A DNA stretch of 64,000 nt from CAUTNA01 sp964371145 (GTDB lineage: Bacteria; Pseudomonadota; Alphaproteobacteria; Rs-D84): positions 45,456-109,455 of the forward strand of contig CAYJKO010000002.1 of the NCBI GenBank assembly GCA_964371145.1. Reading direction: 5' to 3'. Positions 18,215 through 27,143 of the stretch are shown here, one piece after another (within the stretch, counting starts at the first letter, position 1; every line of letters begins with the position of its first letter). Made by a program: the position numbers and the translations under genes. The notes under the pieces are model-generated. The model did no database searches, had not been told where the DNA came from, and saw only the letters and a list, made by a program, of their open reading frames with translations.

Positions 18215-20080
18215 ATGAACGAATCATTAAAACTTTTATCAGATTTAACATACTATATGAAATATTCTAAATATACGCCCCAGATGAAAAGACGTGAAAC
18301 TTGGGCAGAAACCATTTTACGTAACAAAGAAATGCATTTGAAAAAATTCCCACAGGTTGCAGACATCATAGAAAAAGCATACGAATTGGTTTTACAGAAA
18401 AAAATTTTGCCTTCTATGCGCTCTATGCAATTTGGTGGCGCAGGTATAGAACAAAATAATGCACGTATGTATAATTGTTCGGCCATAGGCATAGATTCTA
18501 TCGAATCATTTCGCGATTTATTTTATTTATTATTATGTGGCACAGGTGTTGGTTTTTCTGTGCGTCACAACTTTGTTGAAAAATTACCAGAATTTGTAAA
18601 ACAAACTGGGCACACTGAAATATTCAAAGCACCCGATTCTATCGAAGGCTGGGCAGATTGCGTATACGCCCTGTTCCGCGGTTATTTTGTAACGGGAAAT
18701 AAAATCGAATTTGATTTATCCGCGATTCGTCCAAAAGGTTCATTAATAAAATCCAGCATGTGCGCAGCGCCAGGTCCAGAACCTTTAAAATTGTCTTTGG
18801 ATAATTTAACAAAAATGTTGGATAAAAAATTAGAAATTGGCGCAACAAAATTAACATCTATTGATTGTTATGATATATGTTGTTTTATATCAGAAGCCGT
18901 TCTTGCCGGCGGAGTCCGCCGTAGCGCGATGATTTGTTTATTCGACAAAGACGATGAATTAATGTTACATGCAAAAGAAGGCAACTGGTGGGAAGAAAAC
19001 CCTCAACGCGGTTTGGCAAACAATTCTGTTCAATTCGATCGCGATAATACTTCGCGTGAAGATTTCGACAAAATATTTACACAATGTCAAAATTCAGGTT
19101 GCGGTGAACCGGGCATCGTTTGGACAAACACAAATGATTGGTTGGTAAATCCATGTTGTGAAATATCTATGCCATCAAAAGGATTTTGTAATTTAACATC
19201 TGTAAATTTGGGCTCTATCGAATCACAATCTGATTTCGAAGAACGTTGTTTTTACGCATCCGTATTGGGAACATTACAAGCCTCATATACAAACTTTAAA
19301 TACATCGATGACAAATGGAAAGAAAACGCAGATGATATGTCTTTAATCGGAGTATCATTAACCGGTATCGCATCCCATCCAAATTTAAAAGAATTGGATT
19401 TCAAATCTGCGGTTGAATCTGTAAAAGCTGCGAACGATGAAATATCAACAAAAATCGGAATTAAAACCGCCGACAGATTAACGACCGTTAAACCAGATGG
19501 CACCGGTTCTCTTGTATTGGGTACATCCAGCGGCATACACCCATGGCATGCAAAACATTATATTCGTCGTCTGCGTATAAATAAATTGGAACCATTGTAT
19601 ACATATATGGTTGAAAATTTCCCTCAATTGGTAGAAGATGAACAAATGAATCCGGATAAAAACGCGGTTATTTCTATGGTTATTCGCGCACCAGAAGGCG
19701 CCGTTACACGACGCAACGAAACGGCAACAGATTTCTTGGAACGCGTAAAATACATATTTGAAAATTGGGTGGTCCCAGGACACAGATCTGGCGACAATTA
19801 CAATAACGTATCTTGCACATGTAACATTAAAAATCATGAATGGGACGACGTACGCAATTGGATGTGGGATAATCGCGACAGCTATACCGGAATATCTTTA
19901 TTACCATATTCAGACGCCAGCTATATCCAAGCACCATTCGAAGACACGAACGAAGAAGCATACAAAGAATTTTTGAAAATTGTTCCAGAATTACATTTGG
20001 AAAATATTGAAGAAGAAAAAAACTTTGTAAACTTTGGACAAGAAGCGGCCTGTGCGGGCGGTGCTTGTGAATTGATATAA
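18215..20080 (+). CDS. nrdJ: Adenosylcobalamin-dependent (class II) ribonucleotide reductase, monomeric RTPR-like
   Basis: It reduces ribonucleotides to deoxyribonucleotides with a cobalamin-generated thiyl radical. I chose ATG 18215 over an upstream in-frame GTG because AAAGGG lies 8 nt before it and the longer form would start inside NrdR box 2. The 621-aa product shows PSMRSMQFGG, LCGTGVGFSV, NPCCEISM (thiyl Cys314, followed by an unusual second Cys), FCNLTSVN, and a C-terminal CAGGAC pair used for re-reduction. The sequence resembles the Lactobacillus-type triphosphate reductase but is shorter than that (about 740 aa). The next gene makes its cofactor, which supports class II. Confidence 0.88.
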   Translation: MNESLKLLSDLTYYMKYSKYTPQMKRRETWAETILRNKEMHLKKFPQVADIIEKAYELVLQKKILPSMRSMQFGGAGIEQNNARMYNCSAIGIDSIESFRDLFYLLLCGTGVGFSVRHNFVEKLPEFVKQTGHTEIFKAPDSIEGWADCVYALFRGYFVTGNKIEFDLSAIRPKGSLIKSSMCAAPGPEPLKLSLDNLTKMLDKKLEIGATKLTSIDCYDICCFISEAVLAGGVRRSAMICLFDKDDELMLHAKEGNWWEENPQRGLANNSVQFDRDNTSREDFDKIFTQCQNSGCGEPGIVWTNTNDWLVNPCCEISMPSKGFCNLTSVNLGSIESQSDFEERCFYASVLGTLQASYTNFKYIDDKWKENADDMSLIGVSLTGIASHPNLKELDFKSAVESVKAANDEISTKIGIKTADRLTTVKPDGTGSLVLGTSSGIHPWHAKHYIRRLRINKLEPLYTYMVENFPQLVEDEQMNPDKNAVISMVIRAPEGAVTRRNETATDFLERVKYIFENWVVPGHRSGDNYNNVSCTCNIKNHEWDDVRNWMWDNRDSYTGISLLPYSDASYIQAPFEDTNEEAYKEFLKIVPELHLENIEEEKNFVNFGQEAACAGGACELI

Positions 20081-20105
20081 TTAATTATTAAAAGGAAGGT
20101 TTGTT

Positions 20106-20624
20106 ATGGCAAGAATTACAACAAAAAATGGTGACAGTGGGATGACTCAATTAAATCCCACAACAATCGCCAGCAAATCACACCCTGTTATAAAAATACA
20201 AGGTGATTTGGATGAATTGTCTTGCGCATTGGGAATGTGCGGAGACAGATTCGACGATGTGCAAACTTTCCTTTCCGAAGTTATGGGATATTTTTATTAC
20301 AAATCATCCGACGACAGAAAAGTTATGGAACAAATTCAAAATATGGAAGAATATATAACAACGCATAATAATTCTATTCCTCCGTTTTTTGTAAATCCGC
20401 GCGGGGCTATATCTCTTGCACGCGCCATAGCCCGCCGCGTAGAACGAAATATTGTTGAATTTTACGAGACGGACAGAAAATTATCAGACGACGAAAAATA
20501 CGGAATGAATATGTCATCCGTTATTCAATATATTAATCGATTAAGCGATTATTTATTCGTTCGCAGCTTTGAACGTGAAATCGCACAACCCGAATTATTC
20601 AAAGACGAAATGGCAACTGGTTAA
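20106..20624 (+). CDS. PduO-type ATP:cob(I)alamin adenosyltransferase
   Basis: It transfers adenosyl from ATP to cob(I)alamin, making the cofactor for the upstream reductase. The family signatures are present: the N-terminal ATP site TTKNGDSGMTQL (normally TRTGDDGTT), GDLDELSCALG, and ARAIARRVERNIVEF with YINRLSDYLFV at the C-terminal half. The 172 aa fit the family. It starts 25 bp after nrdJ with an AAGGAAGG Shine-Dalgarno, so both belong to one operon and share NrdR control. The remaining cobalamin pathway is not in the window, which suggests salvage of imported corrinoids. Confidence 0.88.
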   Translation: MARITTKNGDSGMTQLNPTTIASKSHPVIKIQGDLDELSCALGMCGDRFDDVQTFLSEVMGYFYYKSSDDRKVMEQIQNMEEYITTHNNSIPPFFVNPRGAISLARAIARRVERNIVEFYETDRKLSDDEKYGMNMSSVIQYINRLSDYLFVRSFEREIAQPELFKDEMATG

Positions 20625-20636
20625 ATATAATTATAT

Positions 20637-20662
20637 AAAAATGCCGACATTGGCATTTTTTA
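20637..20662 (+). terminator. Terminator of the nrdJ operon
   Basis: A 9-bp stem AAAAATGCC / GGCATTTTT around the loop GACATT with a T-run. It lies directly after the adenosyltransferase gene and before the serS promoter. Confidence 0.85.
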
Positions 20663-20663
20663 T

Positions 20664-20692
20664 TTGCGAATTGTGTCAAGTGACCATATAAT
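20664..20692 (+). promoter_or_regulatory. serS promoter
   Basis: TTGCGA (20664-20669), a 17-bp spacer and TATAAT (20687-20692) lie between the nrdJ-operon terminator and serS. An AAAAGG Shine-Dalgarno follows before the ATG at 20722. No T-box sequence is seen here. Confidence 0.6.
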
Positions 20693-20721
20693 TAAACCGA
20701 TATATAAAAAAAGGTTAAATT

Positions 20722-22002
20722 ATGTTGGATATGAAATTTATTCGCGAAAATCCGGAATTGGTCAAAAATGCATGCCGCGTCAAAGGATTCGCAGATTACA
20801 CAGATGAAATTTTAAAAATGGACGAGCAAGTTCGCGCATTGAAAACCAGCACTCAATCGCAAACTGCCGAAAAAAATAAAATTACTCAACAAATTCCAAC
20901 GGCAGAAGACAAAGCACCTTTGATTGCAAAATCACGTGAAATATCCGAACAGATTGCAAATGATTTAAAACAATTGGAAGAATTGGAAATCAAATTAAAT
21001 GATTTAATGCATCGTGTACCACAAATTCCAAATGAAAATTCTCCAATTGGACCAGATGATAATTCTAATGTTGAAATATTTAAATCGGGCAACGTTCCAA
21101 ATTTTGATTTTGAACCACGCGCCCATTGGGATATTTTGGATATGAATGGTTGGTGGATGCCAGAATCTATTTCTAAAATTTGCGGAACACGCACATATGC
21201 TCTTGTAGGGGACGCCGCAGAATTGGAATTAGCCGTTCAAAATTACGTAATTGATAAAATCCGCGGAAAAGGTTTTACATTAATCAACTGTCCGGCAATC
21301 ACAAAACCGGCCAGCGTTTTTAACGCGGGACATTTTTTGGGATCTGATTTATCCGTTATGGATAATGACGTATTTATGTTAACAGACACCGACAGATGTT
21401 TGGCGGGGACAAGTGAAATTATTTTAAATTCATTATTTGCGGGTGACATTTTAACAGAAAATGAATTACCGAAAAAATTTATGGGACTGTCCCAATGTTT
21501 TCGTAAAGAGGCCGGCGCCGCCGGACGCGACACCCGCGGATTAACCCGTGTTCATCAATTTAACAAAGTCGAACAATTCATATTTTGTGAACCAAATAAA
21601 TCAAATGAGATGTTTGATGAATTGGCACAAAATTTATGCGAAGTTATGGAAGATTTAGAATTACCATATCGCGTATTGGATATATCAACGGGGGATATGG
21701 GATTTAATAAAATTAAACAAAAAGATATTGAAGCATGGATACCGTCTGATAATAAATATCTGGAATTGGGCAGTTGCAGCGCAATCGGCGAATTCCAAGC
21801 CCGCAGAACAAATACCAGATATCGTGAAAATAAAACGGGGGACGTTAAATTTGTTGCGACATTAAATAATACAGCCATTGCCTTGCCTCGCGCATTGGGT
21901 CCGATTTTGGAAAATCATCAAAACGCAGATGGTTCAATTAATATTCCGAAAAAATTGCAACCGTTTATGGGCGGCAAAACAAAAATTGGTGGCACCAAAT
22001 AA
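20722..22002 (+). CDS. serS: Serine--tRNA ligase
   Basis: It charges tRNA-Ser (and tRNA-Sec where present). The 426 aa contain the long N-terminal coiled-coil arm (about 25-105) that grips the tRNA variable arm, and the class II catalytic core: TSEIILNSLFAGDIL, motif 2 in FRKEAGAAGRDTRGLTRVHQ, and motif 3 in NNTAIALPRALGPILENHQN. Standard length and complete. It stands alone between its own promoter and a terminator. Confidence 0.98.
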   Translation: MLDMKFIRENPELVKNACRVKGFADYTDEILKMDEQVRALKTSTQSQTAEKNKITQQIPTAEDKAPLIAKSREISEQIANDLKQLEELEIKLNDLMHRVPQIPNENSPIGPDDNSNVEIFKSGNVPNFDFEPRAHWDILDMNGWWMPESISKICGTRTYALVGDAAELELAVQNYVIDKIRGKGFTLINCPAITKPASVFNAGHFLGSDLSVMDNDVFMLTDTDRCLAGTSEIILNSLFAGDILTENELPKKFMGLSQCFRKEAGAAGRDTRGLTRVHQFNKVEQFIFCEPNKSNEMFDELAQNLCEVMEDLELPYRVLDISTGDMGFNKIKQKDIEAWIPSDNKYLELGSCSAIGEFQARRTNTRYRENKTGDVKFVATLNNTAIALPRALGPILENHQNADGSINIPKKLQPFMGGKTKIGGTK

Positions 22003-22017
22003 TTTCAACAACATATC

Positions 22018-22045
22018 AAAAAACCGGTCAAATGACCGGTTTTTT
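22018..22045. terminator. Bidirectional terminator after serS
   Basis: ACCGGTCA / TGACCGGT stem with an AA loop and flanking A- and T-runs, placed between convergent serS and the hypothetical gene at 22044-22484. Confidence 0.85.
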
Positions 22046-22484
22046 ATTTTATTTTTACACCAAATGAATTTAAAGATTTAAATTCCAAATACATTTGTTT
22101 AAATGAATTTGAATTCATAATTTCCCATCTTTTTGCGAATTCCAACAATTTGGATTTTCCAATTGCGTCAAAACGATTATTACTTTTATCTGTATAATAT
22201 TTTTCGCTTAAAAAATGTAAAAATTGTTTTACGAACACATATCTGTGATTTCCATATTTTGTAACCAGCCCCGCTCCGTTTAAAACCATATTATTTTTTA
22301 GGCGATAATGATAATGTACAGAAAAAGGCAATGTTCCTATGATTTCATCTAATTTATTAACTTCGTTCAATATTGATATTTTATCCGATTTTTTTGGTTC
22401 CGCATCCATCTCTGCCATCATAATGTCTTTGGCAGAATTCAAAATTTGTTTTATAGTTGCGTTATAATCTATATTTTTTTTCAT
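22044..22484 (-). CDS. Hypothetical protein, 146 aa
   Basis: No signal peptide or membrane segment. The sequence is rich in Lys and Asn, with a hydrophilic helical N-terminus and a centre rich in Tyr, His and Phe (SVHYHYRL, NHRYVFVKQFLHFLSEKYY). It is a single-gene unit, convergent with serS and divergent from typA. I recognise no family. Normal codon use for the window and a clean reading frame of this length make it likely real. Confidence 0.6.
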   Translation of the reverse strand: MKKNIDYNATIKQILNSAKDIMMAEMDAEPKKSDKISILNEVNKLDEIIGTLPFSVHYHYRLKNNMVLNGAGLVTKYGNHRYVFVKQFLHFLSEKYYTDKSNNRFDAIGKSKLLEFAKRWEIMNSNSFKQMYLEFKSLNSFGVKIK

Positions 22485-22615
22485 AATTTAACCTTTGCAT
22501 ATTTGTCATACATTTTAAATATATCAATTTTTTTCGTATTTTCAATGAAATTTGTTGAATTTCAGATTATATGGTATACTCTTATAACCAGAAATTAAAT
22601 CAAAAGGTATATTTT

Positions 22616-24451
22616 ATGAAAATTCGTAATATTGCAATTATTGCGCACGTGGACCATGGTAAAACGACTTTGGTTGACAATATGTTGAAACAAGCCGGTA
22701 CATTCCGTGAAAACGAACGCGTAGACGAACGCGTAATGGACAGCGGGGATATCGAACGCGAACGCGGGATTACAATTTCTGCGAAACCGACATCTATTCA
22801 ATGGGGTGAATATAAAATTAATATCGTAGACACGCCGGGCCACGCGGATTTTGGCGGAGAAGTAGAACGTATTTTGTCTATGGTTGACGGGGTTGTGTTA
22901 TTGGTGGATTCTGCCGAAGGTCCAATGCCTCAAACTAAATTCGTATTATCCAAAGCTTTGAAATTGGGTTTGCATCCGATTGTATGTATTAATAAAATCG
23001 ATCGTGGAGACCAACGCGCAGAAGAAGTTTTGGGCGAAACTTTTGATTTATTTGATAAATTGGGCGCGACAGATTCTCAATTGGACTTCCCACATTTATA
23101 TGCGGTTGGACGTGATGGTTGGGCTGTTCGCGATTTAAAAGATGAACGCGTTGATTTAAAACCTTTGTTTCAATTAATTTTGGATCATGTACCTGCCCCT
23201 GATTGTGGTGGCACCAGATGTCATTTGGACGCGCCGTTTAAAATGTTGGCAACAACATTAGAAGCAGATCCATATGTGGGACGTATTTTAACCGGTAAAA
23301 TTGAATCCGGAACAGCACGCGTTGGTCAACCTGTTCGCGCCTTGAATATGAAAGGCGACGTTATAGAACAAGCAAAAATTACAAAAATTATTGAATACCG
23401 CGGTTTGGAAAAAGTATCAAAAGATACAGCGTCCGCGGGCGACATTGTTATCATAGCCGGATTTTCAAAAGCAACTGTGGCAGACACATTGTGTGATTTA
23501 TCTGTGTCCGAACCAATTCCGGCGATTCCAATTGACCCACCAACATTGACTATGACTTTCTTTGTGAACACATCTCCTTTGGCGGGACGCAGTGGTGGAA
23601 AAAAATTAACATCTCGTATGATTGGCGACAGATTATTTAAAGAAGCCGAAACAAACATCGCGTTAAAAGTTTCACAAAGTGCAAACAACGAAGCGTTCGA
23701 AGTGTCCGGTCGTGGTGAATTGCAATTGGGTATTTTAATTGAAACTATGCGCCGCGAAGGATTTGAATTGTCAGTTTCCCGTCCGCGCGTTGTTATGAAA
23801 CAAGATGAAAATGGAAATATGTTGGAACCAATCGAAGACGTTATCATTGACGTAGACGATGAATTCTCTGGTGTGGTTATCGAAAAAATGACTCGTCGTA
23901 AAGCAACTATTACCGAAATGAAACCATCCGGCGTTGGCAAAACCAGAATTGTATTTTCAGCGCCTTCTCGTGGATTAATCGGTTATTTATCAGAATTCAG
24001 AACTGATACTCGTGGGACCGGCATTATGAACAGAACATTTGCAGATTACGAAGAATATCGCGGACCGGTTACTCAATATCGTCCGGGTGTTTTGGTATCT
24101 ATGGAAAATGGCGCAGCTGCAACATTTGCATTGAATAATTTAGAAGCACGTGGAACTTTGTTCATCGGTCCTCAAACTCAGGTTTATTCTGGAATGATTA
24201 TCGGCGAACACAGCAAAGAAAATGATTTAGAAGTCAATCCGATAAAAGGAAAAGAATTAACAAATATGAGATCGGCCGGTGCGGACGAAAAAATGTTTTT
24301 ATCCCCTCCTCGTAAAATGACTTTGGAAGATGCTTTGTCTTATATCCAAGACGACGAATTGGTAGAAGTAACACCAGACACAATTCGCCTTCGTAAAAGA
24401 GAATTAGACAGTGGCGCCAGAAAAAAAGCAAAAAGAGCGGCCAATGATTAA
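22616..24451 (+). CDS. typA: Ribosome-associated translational GTPase TypA/BipA
   Basis: This EF-G-like GTPase acts in ribosome assembly and stress adaptation. G motifs seen: AHVDHGKTTLVD, ERERGITISAK, DTPGHADFGGEVER, NKIDRGDQR. The C-terminal BipA-specific part ends with MTLEDALSYIQDDELVEVTP. I start at ATG 22616 (AAAAGG 9 nt upstream, protein MKIRNIAIIAHVDH, 611 aa). The upstream in-frame ATG at 22571 would overlap the likely -10 (TATACT 22575-22580). The last codons overlap the following glycan gene by 8 nt. Confidence 0.97.
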   Translation: MKIRNIAIIAHVDHGKTTLVDNMLKQAGTFRENERVDERVMDSGDIERERGITISAKPTSIQWGEYKINIVDTPGHADFGGEVERILSMVDGVVLLVDSAEGPMPQTKFVLSKALKLGLHPIVCINKIDRGDQRAEEVLGETFDLFDKLGATDSQLDFPHLYAVGRDGWAVRDLKDERVDLKPLFQLILDHVPAPDCGGTRCHLDAPFKMLATTLEADPYVGRILTGKIESGTARVGQPVRALNMKGDVIEQAKITKIIEYRGLEKVSKDTASAGDIVIIAGFSKATVADTLCDLSVSEPIPAIPIDPPTLTMTFFVNTSPLAGRSGGKKLTSRMIGDRLFKEAETNIALKVSQSANNEAFEVSGRGELQLGILIETMRREGFELSVSRPRVVMKQDENGNMLEPIEDVIIDVDDEFSGVVIEKMTRRKATITEMKPSGVGKTRIVFSAPSRGLIGYLSEFRTDTRGTGIMNRTFADYEEYRGPVTQYRPGVLVSMENGAAATFALNNLEARGTLFIGPQTQVYSGMIIGEHSKENDLEVNPIKGKELTNMRSAGADEKMFLSPPRKMTLEDALSYIQDDELVEVTPDTIRLRKRELDSGARKKAKRAAND

Positions 24452-25283
24452 ACGACTGTTTATATTTGCAGGATATAATTCTTCAAACACTATAAACAGC
24501 GCGTTGACGTATTACGTCAAAAAATTATCCGAAATCGGAGATGTTATTGTTCATATGGATTGTGACATTTCCGATTCGGAATTAAATAAAATTTCACCAT
24601 TTACTATTTTTTCATCTGCCACCCGACATCAAGAATATGATTTCGGCAGCTATAAACGTGGTTACATATATGCACGTGATAATGAATTATTGCAAAATTA
24701 TGATTACATATATTTTGTAAATGATTCTGTATTTGGACCCTTGTCGGATTTAGAAAGTTTATTAAAAAATTACGAAAACACCGGTAAAAATGCTTATGGA
24801 ATGGTGTATCGAACACATAAAAAAAATCCACATCTGCAATCTTGGTTTTTGGGCATGGATAAAAAAACATTTTTATCTGATGAATTTGATAAATTTATAT
24901 GCAATGTCAAACGTGAAAAAAACAAATACATAATTTGCGACAAATACGAATCAGGTTTTACCAGATTGTTAATAAAAAATAATTTTTCTTTTTATTATTC
25001 TTTTATCGCACACGGTCATGATATTTATAACAAACCAAAAAAAATGTTTAAAATGGGTATGCCCTTTTTCAAAACAATAATTGCGAACAGATATAACGGA
25101 ATGTTTGGTGCGCAGATAAATTATATTTTATCCCATATAAATTCAGATATAAAAAATATCATAATAAAATCTATTGATGAAAATTACGGTAATGGTTATG
25201 CAAAAAAATTCTTAACAAAAAACCCATTTAAAACATTTACGCGTTTTTTAAAATATAATATAAACAAAGGATTAAAAAAATGA
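24444..25283 (+). CDS. RgpF-like rhamnan/surface polysaccharide synthesis protein
   Basis: The start is set at ATG 24444 (MIKRLFIFAGYNSSN), overlapping the typA stop by 8 nt; an in-frame start further up would lie deep inside typA. The 279-aa protein resembles the RgpF family, which takes part in rhamnose-glucose polysaccharide assembly: YYVKKLSEIGDVIVHMD, a HQEYDFGSYKRG motif (the family's DFGSYK hallmark) and FVNDSVFGPLSDLESLL. No membrane segment, so it is probably cytosolic or peripheral. It overlaps the next gene by 4 nt (ATGA). Confidence 0.8.
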   Translation: MIKRLFIFAGYNSSNTINSALTYYVKKLSEIGDVIVHMDCDISDSELNKISPFTIFSSATRHQEYDFGSYKRGYIYARDNELLQNYDYIYFVNDSVFGPLSDLESLLKNYENTGKNAYGMVYRTHKKNPHLQSWFLGMDKKTFLSDEFDKFICNVKREKNKYIICDKYESGFTRLLIKNNFSFYYSFIAHGHDIYNKPKKMFKMGMPFFKTIIANRYNGMFGAQINYILSHINSDIKNIIIKSIDENYGNGYAKKFLTKNPFKTFTRFLKYNINKGLKK

Positions 25284-26110
25284 CAAAAAAAATTGCCGTT
25301 ATCACGATGGCTTATAATGATGAATTTTTCTTGAACCGTTGGATTAAATATTATGGCCAATTATTTGGCGAAGAAAATTTATTTATTCTACAAGATGGGT
25401 TGGACCAAAAAACACCAAAATTGGTGGGCAATTCAAATGTTTTTAAAATCGAAAAAAAGACCGGTTTATCACGCGCGCGCGCAGACAAATACAGAATTAA
25501 TTTAATATCAGATGTGGCATCTGATTTATTTGAAAAAGATTATGATTTAATTATCGGATGCGACGTAGATGAATTTTTAATTGTAGATCCAAAAAAAAAT
25601 AAAACCCTGCCCCAATATTTATCCGAATTAAAAATTAAAACTTGTGTATCTGGTTTGGGATTGGATGTTGGAATGGATTTAAATTCAGAATACACATTGG
25701 ATGCAGATAAACCATTTTTAGAACAAAGAAAATTTGCCCTGTTATCCACACGATATACAAAACCCGTTGTTTTATCAAAACCCGCACGTTGGGGTTCTGG
25801 ATTTCATTGTGTTAAAAAACATAATTTTCATATTGATAAAAATTTATATTTGCTGCATTTTGGATCTGTTGATTACGATATGATTAAAAACAAAGTCGGC
25901 GACAGAAATCCAGATTGGAAAAAACATCTATCTCGTCGAGCCGACACCATTATGCAAATTACAAAAAATCCAAAAAGAAATTTCTCGTTAACATTGGCGC
26001 GAATTTTGCAATCTGTTTTTCGCCCTATTTATGCTTGGAACAAACCGGGCATGTTGGGATTGAAAAAAATCACAACATTGCCAGAACGTTTCAAACAAAC
26101 AAATGTTTAA
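25280..26110 (+). CDS. Glycosyltransferase, GT2/GT92-like (Glyco_tranf_2_4 type)
   Basis: The 276-aa protein begins KKIAVITMAYNDEFFLNRWIKYY, the nucleotide-sugar site typical of this group, followed by LFILQDGLDQKTP and a DxD-like metal site in IIGCDVDEFLIV (Asp96-Val-Asp98 region). Soluble. It is coupled to the RgpF-like gene by a 4-nt overlap and is ended by a hairpin. The acceptor and sugar are unknown; probably surface-glycan assembly. Confidence 0.82.
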   Translation: MTKKIAVITMAYNDEFFLNRWIKYYGQLFGEENLFILQDGLDQKTPKLVGNSNVFKIEKKTGLSRARADKYRINLISDVASDLFEKDYDLIIGCDVDEFLIVDPKKNKTLPQYLSELKIKTCVSGLGLDVGMDLNSEYTLDADKPFLEQRKFALLSTRYTKPVVLSKPARWGSGFHCVKKHNFHIDKNLYLLHFGSVDYDMIKNKVGDRNPDWKKHLSRRADTIMQITKNPKRNFSLTLARILQSVFRPIYAWNKPGMLGLKKITTLPERFKQTNV

Positions 26111-26139
26111 AAAAAACCGGCTTTTGCCGGTATTTTTTT
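26109..26139. terminator. Bidirectional terminator (ACCGGC type)
   Basis: ACCGGC-tttt-GCCGGT hairpin with an A-run before and T-run after, between two convergent glycosyltransferase genes. Confidence 0.85.
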
Positions 26140-27142
26140 ATTTTATAAATTCCAAAATTTTATTTTTCAATTTTTTATTTTTTGGCTCACAAGGATTTTC
26201 CAAAACCCCTATTTCAGCAATTGATGAAAATAATTTTTTAGCTTCTATGATATCCAATTCATCTTTTAATTTAGAAACTTTGCCAAACCCATAATGTAAA
26301 AAAGGCCACATAAATTTAGATTGCCAAACATTCATTTCGGATTTTTTTGCCTGCATTTTATAAACATCAAAAATATATTTAATCCCATATATTAAATTAT
26401 CAATTTTTCGTAAAACTTTGCTGGATGCCATAATAGAATTTATTTGCGGAATGTAATAATACAAAGGCAAATTAATAATTGTAGTTTTCGGATGACGCAA
26501 CCAAAGCAGCGGCCACCATGCCGCATCTTCCATTATGATGCCGGGCGTAAATGGAATGTCCGATATTAATTCGCGGCGATATAAATTTTGCCATACATAA
26601 CAATGTCTGATTTCAAATTTTTGTTTGCTGCCCCGCTCTGTCACAACAGAAAAAATATCGTTCGTTGTATACGATTCTATTTTTGATAAATCATATTTTT
26701 TATTTAAATTTTTTGGACGAGTATTATTTCCATTAATGCCGAAAAATTCTTTAATTAAAATTTTCGTGCGCAGCCCTGTATTTTTTTTAAAAGACACGAT
26801 ATCAGAATTATTTTGCACCGCCAAATTATATGCAATTTCCAAAGTTTGAAAATGGATATAATCATCAGAATCTAAAAAATAAATATATTCGCCATTCGCA
26901 TTTTTTGTCCCTGTATTTCTGGCAGATGACAGTCCACCATTTTTTTGAGTTATAACTTTTATTCTGGAATCTTTTGCAGCATATTCATTTAAAATATCAA
27001 TTGAATTATCCGGACTGCCATCATTGACTGCTATTATTTCGAAATCTGTCAAAGTTTGATTTTGCAAACAATCCAGGCATCTGCGCAAATATTTTTCTAC
27101 ATTATATACCGGCAAAATTACAGAGATTTTTGGAACAGCCAT
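26138..27142 (-). CDS. Family 2 glycosyltransferase
   Basis: A classic GT-A fold protein of 334 aa: KISVILPVYNVEKYLRRCLD at the N-terminus, IIAVNDGSPDNSIDIL, NGGLSSARNTG, and the metal-binding YFLDSDDYIH (DxD). The C-terminal 150 residues are family-specific and may bind the acceptor. It lies 1 bp downstream of the GT32-like gene and together they form the minus-strand half of the glycan cluster. Confidence 0.92.
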   Translation of the reverse strand: MAVPKISVILPVYNVEKYLRRCLDCLQNQTLTDFEIIAVNDGSPDNSIDILNEYAAKDSRIKVITQKNGGLSSARNTGTKNANGEYIYFLDSDDYIHFQTLEIAYNLAVQNNSDIVSFKKNTGLRTKILIKEFFGINGNNTRPKNLNKKYDLSKIESYTTNDIFSVVTERGSKQKFEIRHCYVWQNLYRRELISDIPFTPGIIMEDAAWWPLLWLRHPKTTIINLPLYYYIPQINSIMASSKVLRKIDNLIYGIKYIFDVYKMQAKKSEMNVWQSKFMWPFLHYGFGKVSKLKDELDIIEAKKLFSSIAEIGVLENPCEPKNKKLKNKILEFIK

Positions 27143-27143
27143 A

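Noticed and set aside
22571..22615. Longer typA N-terminus from ATG 22571
   Set aside because: It adds 15 non-conserved residues and overlaps the likely -10; ATG 22616 has a good Shine-Dalgarno and the family N-terminus.
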